Positions 35,771-47,866 of a stretch of 64,000 bases of DNA are shown here, in pieces. The DNA is from Phocoena phocoena (taxonomy: Eukaryota > Chordata > Mammalia > Artiodactyla > Phocoenidae). How positions within the stretch are numbered: position 1 is the stretch's first letter; each line of letters starts with the position of its first letter. The translations under genes and the position numbers were made by a program. Below the pieces are notes generated by a model. The model was not told where the DNA came from and made no database searches. It worked only from the letters and a program-made list of their open reading frames with translations. Where the stretch lies: NCBI RefSeq assembly GCF_963924675.1, contig NC_089223.1:8196881-8260880 (forward strand), in the 5' to 3' direction.

Positions 35771-36236
35771 AAAAAGTGTTTATCCGTGACATAGCTGAAA
35801 CAAAGTCACCTTTTAATATTTTAAAAAGAGACCCTTTGCAAAGCACTATACGAGTCAGATAAACATATTTAAGGTAGATTTTTTTCTGTTTAGAAAATTA
35901 TTTTAATTTTTCATAGAAAAACTGATACAAGTTACTTTGTTTTAATATTCTCTTGTGAATCACTGGTATTTTCTCAGCTACCACATTACCTCCACTTTAT
36001 GCTACATTTGATATTCTCCAAAGTAGCTCATTTTATCTGAGCATTGTTCTTCCTTTTCCTCAGATTTCAGTTTAAAGTTCTCTTTATCAGGTTGGCAAGA
36101 TTCTTGTCAAATGCATTCCTCTCATACGTATGCTGTCCCCTATAGGGAGTCTGTTGTATTCACACATGAGCCCTAGTTAAGAAAACCTCATTTCCGTCTT
36201 TGCTGTTTTGGTTGGGTGCTACACGATACCGCTTAC
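35771..36236. other. Intron-like non-coding sequence
   Basis: AT-rich and without a recognised gene. Parts near 36050-36130 may be further CR1/L3 remnant. Confidence 0.35.
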
Positions 36237-36267
36237 CTGTCATTTCTTCTTCAAAGTCATGCCTCAA
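36237..36267 (-). CDS. Candidate exon (31 nt), unnamed minus-strand gene
   Basis: The minus strand has an excellent acceptor (TTTTCATTTCTTCTTCCAG) and donor (ACAG/GTAAGC). The 31 bases, entered in phase 0 as required by the exon at 37089, read LRHDFEEEMT and leave one base. The acidic string and the match in phase with both neighbours make chance less likely. The protein was not recognised. Confidence 0.62.
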
Positions 36268-37088
36268 CTGGAAGAAGAAATGAAAATAGCCCTTCACTGC
36301 CCAAACCAAGTGCCATATGAATCAACAAGAGTATAGTGTGGTCTGTCAATGTGATAAGTCTCAGGAAACCTCCTGAAGGAACCTCCCATATCAGTTCCAT
36401 CAAGATTTACCTCAATATGAATGAGACAGAAATAAGACGCCTTCCCTCTAGTCCCTACCTGAAGGACTGGCTTTGGATGTTTATCCTCTGACTCTCAGTT
36501 GTAAATCTTTAGAGAACTACATGCATTAACCTAATGTGTAAAAGATATGTTATAAATTATCAGCCAATGATAAAAAGATTTAGATAGTATTGTCAAGATT
36601 CCTCTATAGGTTTTAAAACTAGCCCCCTTTACCGGTGACAGTTACCAAGGACCACATATATGGGACTTACAGTCGCAAGTTGAACTTGTAAGTGTGCCAG
36701 GAACAAAAGAGACAAAAAGACATAGTAATATTGTCTTCAGGAATACACAGTCTACTTGGTAACCTAACACTGCTGGACACAGACCTAAGCACGTATCCCT
36801 GCTATTAACACCAGGTGCACCCAACTGACCATACCTCTGGGTTCATGTAAGTGCTTCTGAGATGATTTTATAGCAGTAAGGAAACATCAATCCACAATTA
36901 TTCTCCAATCTTAGAAGAATATATATCAGTTTAACAAACACTTGATACAAAGAACAGATTTCGTAAAAAGAATTCAACGTAGGAATACTAATCTGAACGT
37001 ATATCCATAAGGAATATTTATAACAGAGATTAAATATCTTCCATTAAAAATAGAGCAATACTGAAAATTAAACACCAAAGTTACTTAC
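36268..37088. other. Intron between two candidate exons
   Basis: About 0.8 kb of non-repetitive, non-coding sequence separating the 31-nt and 154-nt candidate exons. Confidence 0.45.
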
Positions 37089-37242
37089 TTTTACTATGAT
37101 AAGCCTCGCTCGGTTTTCACACCTCTGGTTATCATTTTCTACATACTCCACTTCAAACAGGGTATTATAATTTTCTAATATTTTAGCCATTATCTTGTTG
37201 CAGAGGTCTTGCTCTTTCATGCCTTCAAGCCCAGGAGACACA
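37089..37242 (-). CDS. Candidate exon (154 nt), unnamed minus-strand gene
   Basis: This is the strongest host exon candidate. The minus strand has a pyrimidine-rich acceptor (TTTTTTCCCCTTATTTCTAG) and a consensus donor AAAA/GTAAGTAA. It enters needing one base to finish a codon, then reads 51 open codons, starting VSPGLEGMKEQDLCNKIMAK, with NTLFEVEYVEND and a basic RCENRARLIIVK end. It leaves in phase 0. The one-base entry matches the two bases left by the exon at 56503. The protein looks soluble and helical, with no motif I can name. Confidence 0.75.
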
Positions 37243-37577
37243 CTAGAAATAAGGGGAAAAAATTGAGAGGAATTACTTTGTAAAAACACAACTGGCAGCA
37301 CAGCTGACTCAGGCTTATACTTTGACCTTTCCTGAACGATGGATCAGCCTCCTTATAAATACACACGGGATTTTAAATAAGTTCTACGGTGACACACAGG
37401 ATGTTGTTGGGACAACTGGCAAGTTCCCAAGATCTGAATTAATAACTTGTGCTGAGTAAGAAAAGTACATGTTGCTCAGGAAGAGGGCACAGGTTAACGT
37501 GAGTGCCATCGATAATGCTTTATACATATTAGAAATTGCTGGATATAAAGTAACATTTATAAAAAAGTAAAAGCTAG
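37243..37577. other. Intron-like sequence and L1 target site
   Basis: Non-coding. AAAAGCTAG at 37569-37577 is the left target duplication of the next L1. Confidence 0.5.
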
Positions 37578-39703
37578 TGAGAGACCTTCAAGATGGCGGA
37601 GGAGTAAGACGCGGAAGTCAGCTTCCTCCCCACAAATACATCAGAAACACATCTACACGTGGAACAGCTCCTACAGAACACCTACTGAACGCTGGCAGAA
37701 GACCTCAGACCTCCCAAAAGGCAAGAAACCCCCCACGTACCTGGGTAGCGCGAAAGAAAAAACAAAACACAGAGACAAAAGAATAAGGACGGGACCTGCA
37801 CCAGTTGGGGGGGGGGGGGGAGCTGTGAAGGAGGAAAAGTTTCCACACACTAGAAGCCCCTTCGCGGGCGGAGACTGCGGGTGGCGGAGGGGGAAAGCTT
37901 CGGAGCCGCGGAGGAGAGCACAGCAACAGGGGCGCGGAGGGCAAAGCGGAGAGATTCCCGCACAGAGGATCGGTGCCGACCGGCACTCACCAGCCCGAGA
38001 GGCTTTTCTGCTAACCCGCCGGGGCGGGCGGGGCTGGGAGCTGAGGCTCAGGCTTTGGTAAGAGCGCAGGGAGAGGACTGGGGTTAGTGCACCACGGCTA
38101 GCCGGGAGGGAGTCCAGGGAAAAGTCTGGACCTGCCGAAGAGGCGAGAGACTTTTTCTTGCCTCTTTGTTTCCTGGTGCGCGAGGAGAGGGGATTAAGAG
38201 CGCTGCTTAAAGGATCTCCACACATGGGCGCGAGCCTTGGCTAACAGCGCAGACCCCAGAGACGGGCATGACATGCTAAGGCTGCTGCTGCCGCCACCAA
38301 GAAGCCTGTGTGCGAGCACAGGTCACTATCCACACCCCCCTTCCAGGAGCCTGTGCGGCCCGCCACGGCCAGGGTCCCGCGACCCGGGGACAACTTCCCC
38401 GGGAGAACGCATGGCGCGCCTCAGGCTGGTGCAACGTCACGCTGGCCTCTGCTGCCGCAGGCCCGCCCCGCCCTCCGTACCCCTCCCTCCCCACCGGCCT
38501 GAGTGAGCCAGAGCCCCCGAATCACCAGCTCCTTTAACCCCGTCCTGTCTGAGCGAAGAACAGACGCCCTCCGGCGACCTACACGCAGATGCAAGACCAA
38601 ATCCAAAATTGAACCCCAAGAGCTGTGCAAACAAAGAAAGGGAAATCTCTCCCAGCAGCCTCAGCAGCAGCGGATTAAATCTCCACAATCAACTTCATGT
38701 ACCCTGCACCTGTGGAATACATGAATAGACAACGAAGCAACCCAAATTCAGGAGGTGGACTTTGGGAGCAACTGTAGACTTGGGGTTTCTTTTTGGCACC
38801 TAATTTGTTTCTAGTCTTATGTTTATCTTAGTTTAGTATTTAGAGTTTATTATCATTGGTAGATTTGATTATTGATTTGGTTGCTCTCTTCCTTTTTTTC
38901 TTTTAATATATAGATATGTATATATAATTTCCCTATTTCTCTTTTTGTGAGTGTGTATGTATATGCTTCTTTGTGTAATTTTGTCTGTACAGCTTTGCTT
39001 TTACTATTTGTCCTACGGTTCTGTCTGTCCTTTTTCTTTTCTTTAGTAGAGTTTTTAGCTCTTGTTATCATTGGTGGATTTGTTTTTTGGTTTGGTGGCT
39101 CTCTTTTTCTTTCCTTTACTTTACTACTTAAAATTTTCTTTTAATTTTTAATAATATTTATTTTTCTTTCTTTCTTTCTTGCTTTCCTTTTTTCTCCCTT
39201 TTCTTCTGAGCCATGTGGCTGACAGGGTCTTCAGCCGGGTGTCAGGCCTGTGCCTCTGAGTTGGGAGAACCAAGATCAGGACACTGGTCCATCAGAGACC
39301 TCCCGGCTCCACGTAATATCAAACAGTGAAAGCTCTCCAAGAGATATCCAGCTCAACAGTAAGACCCAGCTCCACTCAACGACCAGCAAGCTACAGTGCT
39401 GGACACCCTATGCTAAACAATGAGCAAGACAGCAACCCAACCCCACCCATTAGCACAGAGGTTGCCTAAAATCATAATAAGGCCACAGACACCCCAAAAC
39501 ACACCACCAGACGTGATCTTCCCTACCAGAAATACAAGATCCAGCCTCATCCACCAGAACACAAGCACAAGTTCCCTCCACCAGGAAGCCTACACAACCC
39601 ACTGAACCAACCTTAGCCACTAAGGGGGAGATACCAAAAACAACGGGAACTACGAACTTGCAGCCTGCAAAAAGGAGACCCCAAACACACTAAGTTAAGC
39701 AAA
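37578..39703 (+). promoter_or_regulatory. L1 5' UTR with CpG-rich core
   Basis: The core at about 37850-38560 is dense in CpG and GC, unlike anything else in the window, and follows a run of 14 G at 37807-37820. This is the expected place of the L1 pol II promoter, which is normally methylated. A GCAAGA after AAAAG at 37721 and a CCCAGCAG before CCTCAG at 38659 are candidate splice sites (see the 58.3-kb copy). Confidence 0.7.
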
Positions 39704-40600
39704 ATGAGAACACAGAGAAACACACAGCTGATGAAGGAACAAGGTAAAACCCCATCAGACCAAACAAATGAAGAGGATACAGGCAGTCTACCTGAAAATG
39801 AATTCAGAGTAATGATAGTAAAGATGATCCAAAATCTTGGAAATAGAATGGAGAAAATACAAGAAACATTTAACAAGGACCTAGAAGAACTAAAGAGCAA
39901 ACAAACAATGATGAACAACACAATAAATTAACTTAAAAATTCTCTAGAAGGAATCAATAGCAGAATAACTGAGGCAGAAGAATGGATAAGTGACCTGGAA
40001 GATAAAAAAGTGAAAATAACTACTGCAGAGCAGAATGAAGAAAAAAGAATGAAAAGAATTGAGGACAGTCTCAGAGACCTGGGGACAACATTAAACGCAC
40101 CAACATTCGAATTCTAGGGGTCCCAGAAGAAGAAGAGAAAAAGGGGACAGAAAATATTTGAAGAGATTAGAGTTGAAAACTTCCCTGATATGGGAAAGGA
40201 AATAATCAGGTCCAGGAAGTGCAGAGAGTCCCATACAGGATAAATCCAAGGAGAAACATGCCAAGACACATATTAATCAAACTATCAAAAATCTAATACG
40301 AAGAAAAATTATTAAAAGCAGCAAGGGAAAAATAACATACAAGGGAATTGCCGTAAGGTTAACAGCTGATCTTCCAGCAGAAACTCTGCAAGCCAGAAGG
40401 GAGTGGCAGGACAACTTTAAAGTGATAAAAGGGGAAAACCTGCAACCAAGATTACCCAGCAAGGATCTCATTCAGATTAGACGGAGAAATTTAAACCTTT
40501 ACAGACAAGCAGAAGCTAAGAGAATTCAGCACCAACAAACCAGCTTTAAAACAAATGCTATAGGAACTTCTCTAGGTAGGAAACACAAGAAAAGGAAAAG
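39704..40600 (+). pseudogene. L1 ORF1, decayed
   Basis: Starts MRTQRNTQLMKEQGKTP and shows the coiled-coil EEDTGSLPENEFRVMIVKM, followed by a TAA at 39929-39931. The continuing sequence past the stop includes the RNA-binding part. The end is approximate. Confidence 0.85.
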
Positions 40601-40634
40601 ACCTACAATGACAAACCCAAAACAAATTAAAAAA

Positions 40635-43600
40635 ACGGTAACAGGAACATACATATCGATAACTACCTTAAATGTAAATGGATTAAGTGCTCCAACCAAG
40701 ACACAGACTGGCTGAATGGATAAAAAAACAAGACTCGTATATATACAGTCTACCAGAGACCCACTTCAGACCTAGGGACACATACAGACTGAAAGTGAGG
40801 GGACGGAAAAAGATATTCCATGCACATGGAAATCAAAAGAAAGCTGGAGTAGCAATTCTCATATTTTGTTTTAAAGACAAAATGGTCTTTAAAATATAGA
40901 CTATGCAAGAGACAAAGAAGGACACTACATACTGATCAAGGGATCAATCCAAGAAGACGATATAACAATTTTAAATATTTACGCACCCAACACAGGAGTA
41001 CCTCAATATATATGGCAAATGCTAACAGCCATAAAAGGGGAAAATGACAGTAACACAATCATAGTAGGGGACTTTAACACCCCACTTTCACCAATGGACA
41101 GATCATCCAAAATGAAAATAAATAAGAAAACACAAGCTTTAAATGATACACTAAACAAGATGGACTTAATTGATATTTATAGGACATTCCATCCAAAAAC
41201 AACAGAATACACTTTCTTCTCAAGTGCTCATGGAACATTCTCCAGGATAGATCATATCCTGGGTCACAAATCAAGCCTTGGTAAATTTAACAAAATTGAA
41301 ATCTTATCAAGTATCTTTTCTGACCACAACACTAGGAGACCAGATATCAGTAACAGGAAAAAGTATGTAAAAAATACAAACACATGGAGGCTAAACAATA
41401 CACTACTAAATAACCAAGAGATCACTGAAGAAATCATAGAGAATATCAAAAATACCTAGGAACAAATGACAATGAAAACATGATGACCCAAAACCTATGG
41501 GATGCAACAAAAGCAGTTCTAAGAGGGAAGTTTATAGCAATACAATCCTACCTCAAGAAACAAGAAACATCTCAAATTAACAACCTAACATTACACCTAA
41601 AGCAATTAGAGAAAGAAGAACTAAAAAACCCCAAAGTTAGCAGAAGGAAAGAAATCATAAAGATCAGATCGAAATAAATGAAGGAAACAACAGCAAAGAT
41701 GAATAATACTAAAAGCTGGTTCTTTGAGAAGATAAACAAAGGTGAGAAACCTTTAGCCAGACTCATCAAGAAACAACGGAGAAGACTGAAATCAGTGGAA
41801 GTACAAGTGAAGAAGGTGAAGGAAGTAACAACAGGCAATGCAGAAATACAAAGGATCATGAGAAATTCTTACAAGCAACTATATGCCAATAAAATGGACA
41901 ACCTGGAAGAAATGGACAAATTCTTAGAAACGTACAACCTTCTGAGACTGAACTAGGAAGATACAGAAAATGTAAACAGACCAATCACAAGCACTGAAAT
42001 TGAGACTGTGATTAAAAATCTTCCAACAAACAAAAGCCCAGGACCAGATGGCTTCACAGACGAATTCTACCAAACATTTAGAGAAGATCTAACACCTATC
42101 CTTCTCAAACTTTTCCAAAATATAGCAGAGGGAGAAACACTGCCAAACTCATTCTACGAGGCCACCATCACCCTGACACCAAAACCAAAGATGTCACAAA
42201 GAAAGAAAACTACAGGCCAATATCACTGAAGAACATAGATGCAAAAATTCTCAACACAATACTAGAAAACGGAATCCAACAGCACATTACAAGGATCATA
42301 TATCACGGTCAAGTGGGGTTTACCCCACGAATGCAAGAATTCTTCAATACATGCAAATTAATCAAAGTGATAAACCATATTAACAAATTGAAGGAGAAAA
42401 ACCATATGATCATCTCAATAGATGCAGAAAAAGCTTTTGACAAAATTCAACACCCACTTATGATGAAAACACTCCAGAAAGTAGGCACAGAGGGAACTTA
42501 CTTCAACATAATAAAGGCCATATATGACAAACCCACAGCCAACATCGCTCTCAATGGTGAAAAACTGAAACCATTGCCTCTAAGATCAGGAAGACGACAA
42601 GGTTGTCCACTCTCACCACTATTATTCAACATAGTTTTGGAAGTTTTAGCCACAGCAATCAGAGAAGAAAAAGAAAGAAAAGGAATCCAAATTGGAAAAG
42701 AAGAAGTAAAGCTGTCACTGTTTGCAGATGACATAATACTATACATAGAGAATCCTAAAGATGCTACCAGCAAACTACTTGAGCTAATCAATGAATTTGG
42801 TAAAGTAGCAGGATACATTAATGCACAGAAATCTCTTGCATTCCTATACACTAATGATGAAAAATCTGAAGGAGAAATTAAGGAAACACTTTCATTTATT
42901 ATTGCAACAAAAAGAATAAAATACCTAAGAATAAACCGACCTAAGGAGACAAAAGACCTGTATGTAGAAAACTATAAGACACTGATGAAAGAAATTAAAG
43001 ATGATACAGACAAATGGAGAGATATACCATGTTCTTGAATTGGAAGAATCAACATGGTGAAAATGACCATACTACCCAAAGCAATCTACAGATTCAATGC
43101 AATCTGTATCAAACTACAAATGGCATTATTATTCACAGAACTATAAAAAAATTTTCACAATGTGTATGGAAACACAAAAGACCCCGAATAGGCAAAGCAA
43201 TCTTGAGAAAGAAAAATGGAGCTGGAGGAATCAGGCTCCCTGACTTCAGACTATACTACAAAGCTACAGTAATCAAGACAGTATGGTACTGGCACAAAAA
43301 CAGAAATATAGATCAATGGAACAGGAGAGAAAGCCCAGAGGTAAACCCACACACATATGGTCACCTCATCTTTGATTAAGGAGGCAAGAATATACAATGG
43401 AGAAAAGACAGCCTCTTCAATAAGTGGTGCTGGGAAAACTGGACAGCTACATGTAAAAGAATGAAATTAGAACACTCCCTAACACCATACACAAAAATAA
43501 GCTCAAAATGGATTAAAGACCTAAATGTAAGGCCAGACACTATCAAACTCTTAGAGGAAAACATAGGCAGAACACTGTGACATACATCACAGCAAGATCC

Positions 43601-44444
43601 TTTTTGACCCACCTCCTAGAGAAATGGAAATAAAAACAAAAATAAACAAATGGGACCTAATGAAACTAAAAAGCTTTTGCACAGCAAAGGAACACATAAA
43701 CAAGACGAAAAGACAACCCTCAGACTGGGAGAAAATATTTGCAAATGAAGCAACTGGCAAAGGATTAATCTCCAAAATTTATAAGCAGCTCATACAGCTC
43801 AATATCAAAAAAACCCAAACAATCCAATCCAAAAATTGGCAGAAGGCCAAAATAGACATTTCTCCAAAGAAGATATACAGATTGCCAACAGACACATGAA
43901 AGGATGCTCAACATCAGTAATCATTAGAGAGGTGCAAATCAAAACAACAATGAGGTGTCACCTCACACAAGTCAGAATGGCCATCATCAAGAAATCTACC
44001 AACAATAAATGCTGGAGAGCGTGTGGAGAAAAGGGAAGCCTCTTGCACTGTTGGTGGGAATGTAAATTGATACAGCCACTATGGAGAACAGTATGGAGGT
44101 TCCTTAAAAAACTACAAATAGAACTACCATATGACCCAGCAATCCCACTACTGGGCATATACCCTGAGAAAACCATAATTCAAAAAGAGTCATGTACCAC
44201 AATGTTCATTGCAGCTCTATGTACAATAGCCAGGACATGGAAGCAACCTAAGTGTCCATCGACAGATGAATGGATAAAGAAGATGTGGCACATACATACA
44301 ATGGAATATTACTCAGCCATAAAAAGAAACAAAATTGAATTATTTGTAGTGAGCTGGATGGACCTAGAGTCTGTCATACAGAGTGGAGTAAGTCAGAAAG
44401 AGGAAAACATATACCATATGCTAACACATATATATGGAATCTAA
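40635..44444 (+). pseudogene. L1 ORF2, decayed
   Basis: The expected start ATG reads ACG at 40635-40637. The endonuclease region includes HGTFSRIDHILGHKSSLGKF (near 41230). The reverse transcriptase includes [15 protein letters not shown] near 42040 and F-A-D-D at 42721-42732 within a 241-codon open block. The C-terminal cysteine-containing block (about 43990-44090) is recognisable and the frame ends at 44442-44444. At least four stops or frameshifts separate the blocks. Confidence 0.9.
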
Positions 44445-44829
44445 AAAAAAAAAAAAAAAAGTTCCTGAGGAACCTAGGGGCAGGACAGGAATAAAGACAA
44501 AGATGTAGAGAATGGACTTGAGGACATGGGGACGGGGAAGGATAAACTGGGATGAAGTGAGAGAGTGGCATGGACATATATACACTACCAAATGTAAAAT
44601 AGATAGCTAGTGGGAAGCAATTTCATATCACAGGGAGATCATCTCGGTGCTTTGTGACCACCTAGAGGGGTGGGATAAGGAGGGTGGGAGGGAGACGTAA
44701 GATAGAGGAGATATGGGGAGATATATATATATGTGTAGCTGATTTACTTTGTTATAAAGCACAAACTAATGCACCATTGTAAAGCAATTATACTCCAATA
44801 AAGATGTTTAAAAAAAAAGAAAAAGCTAG

Positions 44830-45395
44830 AAAGAACAAGTGTTATCACAAAAAGAATGAGTGTTTTACCATGACAGAAATACTCAGTTACACAAATAACA
44901 GCAACACAGTCTTTATTTAAGGATTTCTTAGGTAATGCACAAAAGGCACACAACCTAAAGGAAAAGATAAATAATTCTGGGAAAAAATGCTGATAATTGT
45001 TGAAGATTATGTACATTGAAGATGCATTATACTAGTCTCTCTTCTTTTGGGTATGTTTAAAAGTTTCCATAATTAAAAAAAACAGTATAAAAAGCTTCTG
45101 AATGCAGAAGACACTCTATATAAGGTAGAAAGACAAGCTATAGATTGGAAGAAAAGAAATATCTCTTCAGTAACATGGACAACTGACATAGCATTAGTGA
45201 TCCGAGTATCTAAAATATTTTTACTAATCAATAAGAAACTGAGTAATTTTCTTATCTTTGTTTTTTTTTAAAAAAGAGACAAAAGACAAATTGAAAAACT
45301 CAGAAGAAAACACTTGGACAGTCAAGAATCTTATGAAAAGATACTTAATCTGACTGAGTAATCAGTGAAATGCATTAAAAAAGCAACAATGATGT
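44830..45395 (+). mobile_element. Old L1M fragments
   Basis: CTTTTGGGTATGTTTAAAAG with TTTCCATAATT near 45040-45070 is an old L1 3' end. 45090-45395 carries a degraded ORF2-like order (GACAAGCTATAGATTGGAAG, TTGGACAGTCAAGAATC, AGTGAAATGCATTAAAAAAG). Confidence 0.5.
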
Positions 45396-45895
45396 ATCAA
45401 TGAATATCCATCTGTATTCGTTTCCTATGGCTGATGCAACAAAACTGGGACAAACTGGGTGGCTTGAAACAGAAATTTATTCTATCACAGTTCTGGAGGC
45501 CAGAAGAGTAACAGAAATTAAGCTGAGCAAAAGGCCACACACTCCACAGAGGCTCAAGGGGGAGATTATGGCGACAGCATTACTTGGCTGTGGCTACATC
45601 ACTTCAATCTTCAATCAAGGCCGACACCTTAAATTTCTCTCTACTCCATGTTCACATGGCCTTCTCCTCTGTGTACACGTCCAAGCCCCTTCTGCCCCCT
45701 TCCTGTAAGAATACATGTGCTTGCATTTAGTACCCACTGAAATAAGCTAAGACAATCCCTTTACCTGAAGATCTCTATCTTAATTACAACTGTAAAGTCC
45801 CCCTTTTTCACCAAATAGGGTAATATTTACAGTTTCCAAGGATTATAACTTGATATCTCTGGGGGACACTGTTCACCCTACTACACCATCTTTGG
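45396..45895. mobile_element. Ancient LTR-like or DNA repeat, family not assigned
   Basis: Starts near CTGTATTCGTTTCCTATGGC, has ACAGAAATTTATTCTATCAC with AGTTCTGGAGGCCAGAAG, and ends GGGGGACACTGTTCACCC. These landmarks belong to a very common dispersed mammalian repeat whose family I cannot name with certainty. Confidence 0.6.
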
Positions 45896-45939
45896 GGTAC
45901 ATATCCTAAGGTGACTCCCAATGAGTCTCACTCCTGTAC

Positions 45940-46450
45940 TCACCTCGGGGGGTAGGCAGAACCTGTGAGTTGCCTCTGATCAAGAGAACATGGCAAAGGT
46001 TATATGATGTCACTCCCATGCTTGAGTCTTATATAAGGGAACATAATCTCAGCAGACTGGAGTGAGGATACTGCTGCTGGTCTTGATGAAATAAGCTGCC
46101 ATGTTCGGAGAGGACCCATGAGACCGCCACATGGCAGGGGACTAATGTGTCCCTGAGGCCTCTAGGTCACAGCCAGTAAGAAGCTGGGGTCCTTATGCGG
46201 CTGCAAGGAAACGAGTCTACCGACAACTCTCATGAGCTTGAAAGCAGATTCTGTTCCAAACTTGAGCCTCCTTATGAAAATGCAGCCCAGCTGTTACCTT
46301 GATTTCAGCTTTGTAAGACCAGAGACAGAGGACCCAGCTAAGTTGTGCCTGGACACCTGAGCCATGGACAGCATGAGATAGCAGACTTTTGTTGTTTTAA
46401 GGCACTACATTTGTGGTGATCTGTTACACAACAATTGAAAACTAATACAG
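45940..46450 (+). mobile_element. MLT1-type (MaLR) solo LTR fossil
   Basis: CAGCTGTTACCTTGATTTCA, GACCCAGCTAAGTTGTGCC, TTTTGTTGTTTTAAGGCACT and AATTGAAAACTAATACAG match the 3' part of MLT1 LTRs. No internal retroviral genes are present. Confidence 0.75.
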
Positions 46451-46624
46451 AGTTTGGTATCTGGAAGTGGGTTACTGCTCTAACAAATATCTAAAAGGTG
46501 GGAATGTCTTTGGAACTGGACAGTGAGAGGAGACAGGAAGAATTTGGGTAGCATGACAGAGAAAGCCTAAAGTGCCTTCAACAGATTTTTAGTTGACATC
46601 TGGATTTTAAGGACACCACTGGTG

Positions 46625-46744
46625 GACTTCCCTGGCAGTCCAGTGGTTAAGAATCCACGCTTTCACTGCAGGGGGCATGGATTTGATCCCTGGTCGGGGA
46701 ACTAAGATCCTGCATGCCGTGCAGTGTGCCCCCCCCCCAAAAAA
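46625..46744 (+). mobile_element. CHR-2-like SINE (short)
   Basis: Starts GGACTTCCCTGGCAGTCCAG, has ATTTGATCCCTGGTCGGGGA, a C-run and a poly(A). Flanked by AAGGACACCACTGGTG (46609-46624) and AAGGACACCGCTGGTG (46745-46760), a 16-bp target duplication with one difference. Confidence 0.93.
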
Positions 46745-47131
46745 AAGGACACCGCTGGTGAGAGCTCAGAAGTGCTAGCCAGGCAGTAATAAGGAAGGGG
46801 TGAGGTCAAACCAGAGTATGTCATATCTTACAGAAGGAAAATAATAGGCAATGAGAGAAGGTGTAACACGCACTAGACAAACTTAGGTTGAGACCCAGAG
46901 CGTGAATTTTAGAACTCTCTTGTGTCCTGTTTACCGATGACTCGGAAAAAGATGAATTATGGCCTCCTGGGTCTTCATGTGGAAACCAAGGATAGGTCTC
47001 GGTATTTAGAACAAAGAATGCAGAAACAAATGACTTATCAGGAAGGAGAAGTAACCACAGCAGAGATAATAAATCAGTCATAATGACTCCCAGGTTCCGT
47101 TCCAAAGGTACAGATCAGTCTAAAGCACATT

Positions 47132-47196
47132 CTTTTTTTTTTTTTTTTGGCCTCAACCAGGGATCGAACCCACACCCCGCTACAGTGGAAGGTACC
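47132..47196 (-). mobile_element. CHR-2/Bov-tA-like SINE fragment
   Basis: A T-run at 47132-47148 followed by GGCCTCAACCAGGGATCGAA and CCCCGCTACAGTGGAAGG, the antisense tRNA-like part. It is truncated. Confidence 0.7.
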
Positions 47197-47760
47197 TGGA
47201 TTTTGTCAACCTAGAGTGACCTTTGCCTCATTTTAAAGCTAAAATCTCCACCCCAAGGGTGGGGGATTGCCACTATTTCTGAACCTGCAACTGTGTTTGA
47301 GCATGTTGTCGCACTATGCAAGCCCATCTGGAACTCCATCTCTACATGGAAAATCACACTTGCCTCTTCGGGAATATGCATGCACCCATAGCTTAAACTT
47401 CCCTGATCCTGCTGTGCTGGGAGACAAGCCTTTGAGAGCTATCTCCCTGTCTCCTTACTTGTCACAAGGAATCAATGCTTCTGCTTTAATCAAAAGTACT
47501 TGGTGTGTTCATTTGGCTAAGCACCCCAAGTGACGGATGCATTGTGCCCAGTAACAGAATAAAATAAGAAACACGTTATTGGAAACTGGAGGAAGGGAGA
47601 TCCTTGCTTTGTTGGCAGAAAGCTTAGTGAAACTGTATCCTGCATTATGCGGGAAGCAGCATGTGTAAGCAACGAGCTTGTATATACAGTGCAAGAAATT
47701 TCCAAGCAATATTTTGAAAGTACCACCTGATTTCTCCTTGCCACTTATAGTAAAAGCTGA
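47197..47760. other. No gene recognised; possible LTR remnant
   Basis: The end of this stretch (TTGTCACAAGGAATCAATGC followed by TTCTGCTTTAATCAAAAGTA) resembles LTR R/U5 ends, but this is not firm. Confidence 0.3.
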
Positions 47761-47761
47761 G

Positions 47762-47866
47762 AGTGAGGCAGAGGCAGAGGCAGAGACAGAGACAGAGGAA
47801 AGGAGAGGGAAGAGAGGGAGAGAGGGAGAGGGAGGGAAGGGGAGAGAGAGAGAGAAACTGAGGTTA
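47762..47866 (+). repeat. GA-rich low-complexity / (GGCAGA)n microsatellite
   Basis: Purine-only units GAGGCAGAGGCAGA, then GACAGAGACAGAGG and AGAGAGGGAGAG. A local tract of about 105 bases with almost no pyrimidines on this strand. Confidence 0.95.

Larger units (their letters stand above)
37578..44820 (+). mobile_element. L1, full-length, plus strand
   Basis: A 7.2-kb element with its 5' end GAGAGACCTTCAAGATGGCG, a 2.1-kb 5' UTR, ORF1 (about 39704-40600), ORF2 (about 40635-44444), a G-rich 3' UTR, AATAAAG at 44798 and poly(A). It is bounded by AAAAGCTAG at 37569-37577 and 44821-44829. ORF1 has a stop at 39929-39931, the ORF2 start is ACG instead of ATG, and further stops follow, so it is dead. 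It lies antisense to, and in an intron of, the proposed host gene. Confidence 0.93.

Noticed and set aside
37671..38225. A 184-codon minus-strand frame as a host gene
   Set aside because: It is antisense to the GC-rich L1 5' UTR, where stops are rare by composition. Kept only as a low-interest lead.
45396..46450. A possible provirus between two LTR-like repeats
   Set aside because: The two repeats differ in sequence and no gag, pol or env remnant lies between them.
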